From Antarcticibacterium flavum (lineage in GTDB: Bacteria > Bacteroidota > Bacteroidia > Flavobacteriales > Flavobacteriaceae), in the NCBI RefSeq assembly GCF_006159205.1, contig NZ_CP040812.1, forward strand, positions 1,178,001 through 1,242,000: a stretch of DNA of 64,000 nucleotides, given 5' to 3'. Within the stretch, counting starts at the first letter, position 1; each line of letters begins with the position of its first letter. The position numbers were made by a program, and so were the translations under genes. The notes under the pieces are model-generated. The model was not told the origin of the DNA. It was given only the letters and a program-made list of their open reading frames with translations, and ran no database searches. Of the stretch, positions 48,310 to 55,314 are shown one piece after another.

Positions 48310-49977
48310 ATGAAAATACAGGAAGTAACAAAAGACAGGTTATGGTGGCTTAATGAGGAAAGTCAGCAAATATTAAACAGGGGATATCTTTTAAAAGGGG
48401 AAACCACCCAAGCGGCGATTGAAAGAATTGCCAACGCAGCCGCAAAACGCCTCTTCAAACCCGAAATGGCAGAAGCCTTTATCGAAATGATAGAGCGTGG
48501 CTGGATGAGCCTTAGTTCTCCAATCTGGGCCAATATGGGTACAGAGCGGGGACTTCCCATTTCCTGTTTCAACGTGTATGTACCGGATAATATTGAGGGC
48601 ATAACCCACAAACTGGGCGAGGTGATCATGCAAACCAAGATAGGTGGCGGAACTTCGGGCTACTTCGGCGAACTCCGCGGCCGCGGTAGTGCCGTGACAG
48701 ATAACGGAAAAAGCAGCGGTGCCACCAGTTTTATGAAACTCTTTGACACGGCCATGGACACAATCTCCCAGGGAGGGGTGCGCCGCGGGGCCTTTGCCGC
48801 GTACCTGGATATTGACCACGCCGATATTCGCGAATTCCTGGAGATCAAGAACATTGGAAATCCCATCCAGAATCTTTTCACCGGGGTGTGCGTACCCGAT
48901 TACTGGATGCAGGAAATGATAGACGGAGATCAGGAAAAAAGGGAGATCTGGGCCAAGGTGCTGGAAAGCCGACAACAAAAAGGACTGCCTTATATTTTCT
49001 TTACAGATAACATTAACCGAAACCGGCCGCAGGTCTACAAGGACCAGAACCTTACCATCCACTCCAGTAACCTGTGTTCAGAAATTGCACTGCCATCAAC
49101 CCGCGAAGAATCCTTTATTTGCTGCCTCTCCTCTATGAACCTGGAGCTCTATGATGAGTGGAAAGACACCGAGGCTGTGAAACTCGCCATCTATTTCCTC
49201 GATGCGGTGTTGCAGGAGTTCATCGCGAAGACAGAGGATAATTATTACCTCGCCTCTGCCAACCGCTTTGCAAAACGTCACCGCGCCCTTGGACTTGGGG
49301 TAATGGGCTGGCACTCCTACCTGCAAAAGAATATGATCCCATTTGAGGGGCTGCAGGCAAAGGGCCTTACCAATAAGATCTTTGAGGAGATAAGCGCGAA
49401 AGCATTGAAAGCCTCCAAAGAACTGGCACATATCTATGGAGAACCGGATATTCTTAAGGGCTACGGACAGCGAAACACCACGCTCATGGCCATTGCTCCC
49501 ACCACCTCCTCCTCTGCCATCCTGGGGCAAACCTCTCCGGGGATAGAACCCTTTAGCAGCAACTACTACAAAGCGGGGCTCGCAAAAGGTAATTTTATGC
49601 GAAAAAATAAGTACCTCAAAAAACTACTCGCTAAAAAAGAGATGGACACAGAAGAAATTTGGCGAAGCATTATGCTCAACCACGGCAGCGTACAGCACCT
49701 GCCCCAACTCACGGCTGAAGAAAAAGCGGTGTTCAAGACCTTCAAGGAAATAAGTCAGCTCGAGATCATTCAGCAGGCATCGGTACGGCAGCGATTTATA
49801 GATCAGGCGCAAAGCCTCAACCTCAACATCCCGTCCAATCTACCGGTAAAGGAGGTGAACAAGCTTATGATCGAGGCCTGGCAGCTTGGAGTTAAAACGC
49901 TCTACTACCAGAGAAGCCAGAGTGTTTCCAAGGAGTTTATTGCGGAGATGGTGACTTGTGCTAGTTGTGAAGCGTAG
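48310..49977 (+). CDS. nrdA: Ribonucleotide reductase large subunit
   Basis: Catalytic subunit, 555 residues from ATG 48310. The active-site cysteines are in LPISCFNVYV (near residue 80) and in SNLCSEIALP, the N-x-C-x-E motif, near 255. The radical-transfer tyrosine pair is in KTLYYQRSQ near the end, and the C-terminal redox pair is CASC. The usual N-terminal ATP-cone is missing, so overall-activity control by dATP through this subunit is unlikely; this short form is typical of flavobacteria. Control comes from the B12 riboswitch upstream: with cobalamin present the cell would rely on a class II enzyme. Confidence 0.95.
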   Translation: MKIQEVTKDRLWWLNEESQQILNRGYLLKGETTQAAIERIANAAAKRLFKPEMAEAFIEMIERGWMSLSSPIWANMGTERGLPISCFNVYVPDNIEGITHKLGEVIMQTKIGGGTSGYFGELRGRGSAVTDNGKSSGATSFMKLFDTAMDTISQGGVRRGAFAAYLDIDHADIREFLEIKNIGNPIQNLFTGVCVPDYWMQEMIDGDQEKREIWAKVLESRQQKGLPYIFFTDNINRNRPQVYKDQNLTIHSSNLCSEIALPSTREESFICCLSSMNLELYDEWKDTEAVKLAIYFLDAVLQEFIAKTEDNYYLASANRFAKRHRALGLGVMGWHSYLQKNMIPFEGLQAKGLTNKIFEEISAKALKASKELAHIYGEPDILKGYGQRNTTLMAIAPTTSSSAILGQTSPGIEPFSSNYYKAGLAKGNFMRKNKYLKKLLAKKEMDTEEIWRSIMLNHGSVQHLPQLTAEEKAVFKTFKEISQLEIIQQASVRQRFIDQAQSLNLNIPSNLPVKEVNKLMIEAWQLGVKTLYYQRSQSVSKEFIAEMVTCASCEA

Positions 49978-49984
49978 GAAAAGT

Positions 49985-50180
49985 GGACAGAGGGCAGAGG
50001 ACAGAGGACAGGGAAAAGTCTTTAGTCGTTAGTCTTTAGTCGTTAGAGGGTTTTCTGTTTACCGTTTGCCGTTTTCCGTTTGGTGTTTTGGTGTTTGGTG
50101 TTTGGTGTTTGGTGTTTGGTGTTTGGTGTTTGGTGTTTGGTGTTTGGTGTTTGTTGTTTGTTGTTTGTTGTTTGTTGTTT
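49985..50180. repeat. Heptad array after nrdA
   Basis: Starts 7 bases after the stop. Word order in near-constant register: GGACAGA, CTTTAGT / CGTTAGT, CTGTTTA / CCGTTTG, then about ten GTGTTTG and four TTGTTTG. One 8-nt slip occurs. Open frames that cross it encode 7-residue-periodic peptides and are not genes. Confidence 0.9.
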
Positions 50181-50287
50181 AGGGTTAAAAAAAGTGAAAA
50201 TTGGATAGTCTGAACGCGAAAAAAATAAATATAAACTTCTGGCGCTGTGCTTTTTTGGGCTCCCTTTAGGGCCGGGGCAAAACCAAA

Positions 50288-50383
50288 AAAGTTTACCGTT
50301 TTCTGTTTAGGTTTTGGGATTTGGGTTTTGGGATTTGGGATTTGGGATTTGGGATTTGGGATTTGGGATTTGGGATTTGGTGC
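50288..50383. repeat. TTTGGGA array with G-quadruplex pattern, left of MITE copy 2
   Basis: Opens with TTTACCG/TTTTCTG words and continues as nine GGG tracts (50316-50374) each separated by 4 bases (ATTT or TTTT). It runs up to the MITE end. Confidence 0.9.
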
Positions 50384-50609
50384 CATTGTTGTCCGATTAA
50401 AATATGTAAAATTTCTATTAACTCTTTCTATATATAGTCAAAGGACATATCAACATCTACCAGGGGGTGGTTTTGGATTTAAAATAGTTTAGGGAAATTG
50501 GAAGTTATGTAGCAGAATGTAAGTAACTATTTTCCAGGCATTCAGATTTAAGTCTAGGTTCTATATTCTAGCAGCGGAGCGGTCCAGACTCTTTTACCGG
50601 ACAACAATG
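50384..50609 (+). mobile_element. MITE copy 2 (226 bp)
   Basis: Same length and orientation as the 18360 copy. Ends CATTGTTGTCCGATTAAAA and, inverted, CATTGTTGTCCGGTAAAAG. Perfect 9-bp target duplication ATTTGGTGC (50375-50383 and 50610-50618), which proves insertion into an existing heptad array. Confidence 0.9.
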
Positions 50610-50670
50610 ATTTGGTGCTTGGAATTTGTTTGTTGTTTGTAGTTTGGTGTTTGGTGATTCGGTTTTTGAT
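50610..50670. repeat. Heptad array right of MITE copy 2
   Basis: Continuation of TTTGGTG, TTGGAAT and TTTGTTG words after the MITE. Confidence 0.75.
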
Positions 50671-50794
50671 TTTTTGTTTAATATACTTGGAATATAGCCC
50701 CTCAAATTTGGAATTTAGATCAAAAAGAATAGTGGTCAGTAATCTATTAAAGATATGGGATAGAGGGGGATGAAATGACAACCATGAATTTACC

Positions 50795-50994
50795 AGCCCT
50801 GAAAGGGCATAATATACTAGCATCCCGTGAAGCGGGATGATATAATTAATACAATTATTCAAGCCCTGAAGGTGCGTAATAGAAAGGCACCGAACTCACC
50901 CATTTTGTATTGCGCCCCTTCAGGGCTTTCTATGGAGGCGTTTTTTTTCGATGGGCTGCACCCATCGCTAATATATTTCGCCCTTTCAGGGCTT
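50795..50994. repeat. Mosaic of nested palindromes
   Basis: GCCCTGAAAGGGC (50796) is repeated inverted at 50980; CATCCCG/CGGGATG hairpin at 50821-50839; AAGCCCTGAAGG (50861) is inverted at 50911-50928; CGATGGG/CCCATCG hairpin at 50949-50967. These are REP-type palindromes widespread in Bacteroidota and other phyla, here arranged as an outer inverted pair enclosing the others. Confidence 0.75.
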
Positions 50995-51030
50995 ACTTCT
51001 CTCCAAGCCTTCCCTTATTTCTTATCTTTA

Positions 51031-52075
51031 CTCCGTGAAACTCTAAGCCTTACTCCGTTTTCTCCGTGGTTAGGTTTATTGCAGTAGGTGAGAAACAAAA
51101 AACATTCGTGGGCTTATAAATGGTTTAAACGTTTTCTGTTTACCGTTTACTGTTTTCTGTTTGAGATTGGCGTTTGATAAGTTTGATCCCTCAATGCGAT
51201 TAAAAATTAAAGAACTCAAGTAAAAACCCTTGGCGCTCTTTGCGTAAACCTTAGCGTGCTTTGCGGTTAAGAAAATGGATAGACCATTAAATATTTGAAC
51301 CATTTACCCTCCGTGAAACTTTACGCCGTACTCCGTTTTCTCTGTGGTTAGGTTTATTGCAGTAGGTGAGAAACAAAAAATATTCGTGCATTCGTGGCTT
51401 ATAAACGGTTTAAACGTTTTCTGTTTAGAGATTGGCGTTTGATAAGTTTAATCTATCATTGGAAGGCAGGTAAAAACCCTTGGCGCTCTTTGCGTAAACC
51501 TTAGCGTGCTTTGCGGTTAAGAAAATGGATATACCATTAAATATTTGAACCATTTACCCTCCGTGAAACTCCGTGCCTTAATCCGTTTCCTCCGTGGTTA
51601 GGTTTATTGCAGTAGGTGAGAAACAAAAAACATTCGTGCATTCGTGGCTTATAAACAGTTTAAACGTTTTCTGTTTACCGTTTTCTGTTTAGAGATTGAG
51701 CGTTTGATAAGTTTGATCTCTCAATGCGATTAAAAATTAAAGAACTCAAGTAAAAGCCCTTGGCGCTCTTTGCGTAAACCTTAGCGTACTTTGCGGTTAA
51801 AAAATGGATATACCATTAAATATTTGAACCATTTACCCTCCGTGCAACTTTACGCCGTACTCCGTTTTCTATGTGGTTAGGTTTATTGCAGTAGGTGAGA
51901 AACAAAAAACATTCGTGCATTCGTGGCTTATAAACGGTTTAAACGTTTTCTGTTTACCGTTTACTGTTTTCTGTTTGAGATTGGCGTTTGATAAGTTTGA
52001 TCTATTATTGGAAGGCAGGTAAAAACCCTTGGCGTTCTTTGCGTAAACCTTAGCGTGCTTTGCGGTTAAGAAAAT
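51031..52075. repeat. Four-unit ABAB tandem repeat (units of 250-279 bp)
   Basis: Units start at 51031, 51309, 51559 and 51838 with CTCCGTGAAACT (or a near copy). Each unit contains, in order, a CTCCGTG block, TTTATTGCAGTAGGTGAGAA, ATTCGTGCATTCGTGGC, a TTTTCTG heptad tract, and CTTTGCGTAAACCTTAGCG. Units 1 and 3 share one middle segment (AATGCGATTAAAAATTAAAG); units 2 and 4 share another (ATTGGAAGGCAGG). So a two-unit block of about 528 bp was duplicated. No gene inside. Confidence 0.9.
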
Positions 52076-52213
52076 GAAGACTTAAATTATTATATAAAAT
52101 GTTTTAGTTAAGTCCGTGGTCTCTGTAAGTTAGTTTATTCAGGACTTTAGGGACCTCCCTGATTGCAAATTAACCAAACCGCGTAATCCGCCTAAATCTG
52201 CAAAATCCTTTTA

Positions 52214-52609
52214 CTAAACTTCCTCAGCTTCCTTCCAATTTCTATAATCGGCCAGGTCTACACGCACATATTTCACCAAAGCTGCAATCACAGCGGCGTC
52301 GTCAAGGTAGCCTATAACCGGGATAAAGTCCGGGATAAGGTCTATGGGGGAAAGCACATACAGTAAGGCGCCTCCTATGGAAGAGATCACCAGCCACGGC
52401 ACATCCTTATAGCGGCCCTGGTACCAGTCGCGCAGCAGGGAAAAAAGATCTATAAAATCATCTGTGTATTCTTTGAGGTTGGTAACATTCAGGAATTTCG
52501 CAAACAAACTGTCCTCCTTCTGTAAAAGATCCTTCAGCTTCTCTGCTGAAAAATTCTTCTGCCCTTTCTTTAATTCTTTTTCTGCCTTTTCTTCTGAAAA
52601 TTTTGCCAT
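52214..52609 (-). CDS. YkvA family protein (DUF1232)
   Basis: A 131-residue protein. The C-terminal half contains the DUF1232 core WLVISSIGGALLYVLSPIDL and PDFIPVIGYLDDAAVIAAL, a short membrane-associated hairpin with a conserved SPxDxxPD motif. The N-terminal ~70 residues are charged and helical. Family function is unknown. A single gene beside the large repeat region. Confidence 0.88.
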   Translation of the reverse strand: MAKFSEEKAEKELKKGQKNFSAEKLKDLLQKEDSLFAKFLNVTNLKEYTDDFIDLFSLLRDWYQGRYKDVPWLVISSIGGALLYVLSPIDLIPDFIPVIGYLDDAAVIAALVKYVRVDLADYRNWKEAEEV

Positions 52610-52740
52610 TGAAACAGGTTTTTACTTTTTTTCTTTAAAAGTAAATATTATCACGGGGAAACCGAAATTTGATCGAGCTTTTATTACTTGTGAAGAGTCT
52701 AAGTAAAACGGCCGGTTGTCGTGCTCATCCAGGAAAACCT

Positions 52741-53634
52741 TTATTTATAACTTTTCAAAGCAATCTCCAGCTGCTTAATTATTTCCTTTTTTAAACTTTC
52801 AGGTTCGAGCACTTTTACTGTGTGTCCATAAGAGAGAAGTTCCATTCTAAAATCATAAGTGGGGACCAGGTAATACTCAAACATGTGTTCTTTTTTGTTG
52901 CACAACACCTCCTGCTGACTATGGTGTAGTGGCAGGCTGCTTATATATCTCCCCTCCTTCGGGGTAAAGGAGAGTACTACTCTTTGTGGCTCCTCCCCTG
53001 TGCCGTTAATGATCCCGAAATGATGTTCAAATTCGGACTGAACATTATAATCCTTAACAGGTTTGAAATTCTTTTGCAGGATCTCCAGGCCGCTCATCCT
53101 GTCCAGACCAAAATTCTTTACCACCCCTCCATCTTTTCCAATGAGATACCAGCGATTCCTCGCCTCCTTGATAGCTATAGGTATAACAGTTCGCCTGCTA
53201 ACAGCGCCGTCCTCAAATTTCTCATAGGTAAATTCCACCAGTCTCTTATGCCTTATTGCGTGCAGGAGTCCGTTCATATGCTCCGTTCCCAGGGCCTTGC
53301 GGTTCTCAAACAGCAGGTGATCGCCAAAACTGTTCCCTATTCGCATCGCATTGTAGAGGTCAAAAGTCTCCATAAGCCTTTCACTGTGCTCCTCCCTCCC
53401 ATCTTCAGCTATATAATACAGGTTACGGGACCTGTCATTTTTTATCAAAATATGATAATCCTGCTCAATCTCCTTTATATCCCGTTGCAAAGTTCTCTGC
53501 GAACAGGTTAATTTATCTTCAGAAAGAGATTCCTGTAATTCCAAAAAATCCTGGATCTCCTTAAAAGAAGACGGCCGTTTGGACAGTTGGTGGATGATGA
53601 ATCTGTGGCGTTGTATTCCTTCTCGTCTGGACAT
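52741..53634 (-). CDS. WYL-domain transcriptional regulator
   Basis: A 297-residue YafY-type regulator. A winged helix-turn-helix occupies residues 1-65 (QLSKRPSSFKEIQDFLE, CSQRTLQRDIKEIEQDY), and the WYL domain covers ~125-195, with the naming motif in ARNRWYLIGKDGG. A C-terminal WCX-like extension follows. Such proteins sense nucleic acid or nucleotide ligands and control DNA-damage or defence genes in some bacteria; no defence genes adjoin here. The upstream region is a heptad array that starts just before its start codon. Confidence 0.9.
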   Translation of the reverse strand: MSRREGIQRHRFIIHQLSKRPSSFKEIQDFLELQESLSEDKLTCSQRTLQRDIKEIEQDYHILIKNDRSRNLYYIAEDGREEHSERLMETFDLYNAMRIGNSFGDHLLFENRKALGTEHMNGLLHAIRHKRLVEFTYEKFEDGAVSRRTVIPIAIKEARNRWYLIGKDGGVVKNFGLDRMSGLEILQKNFKPVKDYNVQSEFEHHFGIINGTGEEPQRVVLSFTPKEGRYISSLPLHHSQQEVLCNKKEHMFEYYLVPTYDFRMELLSYGHTVKVLEPESLKKEIIKQLEIALKSYK

Positions 53635-53639
53635 TTGGG

Positions 53640-53895
53640 TAGTCTTTTTTAGTCGTTTGTCTTTAGTCGTTAGTTGGATGGGTGTTCGGTGTTTGGTGTT
53701 TCTCCGTTTGCTGTTTTCTGTTTTCTGTTTGCCGTTTACCGTTTTCTGTTTGCCTTTGGAATTTGGAATTTGGAATTTGGAATTTGGAATTTGGTGCTTG
53801 TGGTTAATCCACTCGCTGACGCTCGCTTCTTTCTCTTTTCTTCCTTCTCACATCTCACATCTCACATCTCACATCTCACATCTCACATCTCAAAT
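53640..53895. repeat. Heptad arrays upstream of the WYL gene
   Basis: Order: TTTAGTC, TGTTTGG, TGTTTTC / TGTTTGC, ATTTGGA x5, then after ~70 bases CACATCT x6 and CAAATCT. The order TTTAGTC, TTTTCTG/TTTGCCG, TTTGG repeats that of the array after nrdA. Confidence 0.85.
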
Positions 53896-53978
53896 CTAAC
53901 AAAAGAATACGACAATAAATGTCGGCAGTTGGAAAAGTTAAAATAGAGGAAGAATGGATTGAATAAAGCAATTAAGCC

Positions 53979-54235
53979 CTGTTTTCTGTTTTCTGTTTTC
54001 TGTTTTCCGTTTACTGTTTAACGTTAAAAGATAATTACGGACAACCTATTAGCTAAAAAAACCTTATACCGTCAACCGACAACCGACAACTTTTTCTACA
54101 ACCTACAACCTATAAATGACAACCGACAAATTTTTTCAACCTACAACCTACAACCTACAACCTACAACTTTTTCAACCGACAACAGACAACCGACAACTC
54201 ACAACATTTTTTCCAACCTACAACCAAATACATAC
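53979..54235. repeat. Heptad arrays upstream of the 54282 gene
   Basis: CTGTTTT x4, CCGTTTA and CTGTTTA in register, then several blocks of CAACCGA and CAACCTA units separated by short T runs. Gene-free apart from the promoter of the next gene. Confidence 0.85.
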
Positions 54236-54281
54236 TAACCTCCCAAATTCCCCGTTACATCAAATATTCAAACCTCAAACT

Positions 54282-54914
54282 ATGAAAACACCGACTCCCA
54301 TATTTACCATTCTTGCCATTCTGGCATTTTCTTTTTCCTCTATAGCACAAACGAGATCCCAGGTTAAGACGGAGAAAAAAATTGAAAAAGAGATCCTGAA
54401 GCTGGAAAGGAAAACGGAAAAAGCAAATGCGAAAGATTTCAGGGAGATAGCCAAAGCTGAAGAGAAATGGCACCGCGAGCGAGTAAAAGAAGCTGGGGCC
54501 CGGGAAAAGAATTATTCCAAACTTGCTGCCAAAGCAGAGAAAGGCCTGGCTAAAGCTGAATATGAACTTTACAGCAGCCGTGCCAGGGAGGAAGCTCAAT
54601 GGCATGGAGCCCGTGCAGAGGAAGCTGTAAACCGTGGGAAAAATATCAAAAAGAATGGGGAAGGCTGGAACAATGAAAGGGCGGCTGTGGAAGCCGATTT
54701 GGCCGAGCAGCGTGCAAAAGACGAGGAAAAATGGTATCGCGACCGCAGCAGGATTGCTGCTAAACAGGACAGGGCCCTCCTTAGAACTTATGCGAAGGAA
54801 AATCGTAAAATGGCCAAAGCTGAAAGAAAATTATATAAGGCCAGAGCTAAAAGTGAAACCCGTTACTACAGCAGAAAATCAAACCAGGCTGGAAGAAGGA
54901 CCGGTGGCATATAA
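54282..54914 (+). CDS. Exported charged coiled-coil protein with an internal duplication
   Basis: A 210-residue protein with a signal peptide (MKTPTPIFTILAILAFSFSS). The mature part is almost wholly helical and very rich in Lys, Arg, Glu and Ala. It is built from two copies of about 60 residues: EEKWHRERVKEAGAREKNYS ... AEYELYSSRAREEAQW and EEKWYRDRSRIAAKQDRA ... AERKLYKARAKSETRYYSRK. I do not recognise a family. It may be a periplasmic structural or nucleic-acid/envelope-binding protein; this is only a guess from composition. Confidence 0.7.
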   Translation: MKTPTPIFTILAILAFSFSSIAQTRSQVKTEKKIEKEILKLERKTEKANAKDFREIAKAEEKWHRERVKEAGAREKNYSKLAAKAEKGLAKAEYELYSSRAREEAQWHGARAEEAVNRGKNIKKNGEGWNNERAAVEADLAEQRAKDEEKWYRDRSRIAAKQDRALLRTYAKENRKMAKAERKLYKARAKSETRYYSRKSNQAGRRTGGI

Positions 54915-54922
54915 GCAAAGGT

Positions 54923-55135
54923 CTAATCCTCTAATTTTAGCTGTTTCTCCTTCTCCATAATAAGCATTCCAGATGTTGTAGGGGTAGCATCATCTGCCAC
55001 CACGGTAGATTTTCGGTTAAACACAAGAAGAAGGATGATTATGAGTACAATTGCAACTGCAGTCCAGATCCACCATCTGTTTCGGTTATCTTTAAATTCA
55101 TTCTTTTCTCTGTTGTCTCTATCTGTATTCGCCAT
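54923..55135 (-). CDS. Small single-pass membrane protein
   Basis: A 70-residue protein: a charged N-terminus (NREKNEFKDNRNRWWIW), one membrane segment (TAVAIVLIIILLLVF) and a polar tail. No family is recognised. It is convergent with the coiled-coil protein gene (8 bases apart) and divergent from the pyruvate kinase gene. Composition and a plausible upstream region make it more likely real than not. Confidence 0.55.
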   Translation of the reverse strand: MANTDRDNREKNEFKDNRNRWWIWTAVAIVLIIILLLVFNRKSTVVADDATPTTSGMLIMEKEKQLKLED

Positions 55136-55314
55136 AGTGCATATTTTAAAATATAGGGATCACATAAAGTTAGGAGTCCTTTAAGCATAAGCGAAATATT
55201 TAACCTTGTTTCACGTTTTTTTAGCAATCGTTGTAAAATTCCTACAGGGATCAGCAACCAAATGAGCTTGTCCGCTATTATCAAATTCTCTATCTTCAGG
55301 AAAGAATTTGGCTT

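Noticed and set aside
50036..50386. A 116-codon open frame on the minus strand and similar frames across heptad arrays (53579-53899, 58321-58668)
   Set aside because: They translate the 7-nt repeats into 7-residue periodic peptides rich in N, P, Q, T and K; a 21-nt period keeps any frame open, so openness is not evidence of coding.
51031..52075. CRISPR or integron-like array
   Set aside because: Units are 250-279 bp and nearly identical throughout; there are no short repeats with unique spacers, no attC sites and no integrase.
52741..53634. Defence island around the WYL regulator
   Set aside because: WYL regulators often mark defence loci, but the neighbours are YkvA, a coiled-coil protein and repeats, with no nuclease, helicase or methylase.
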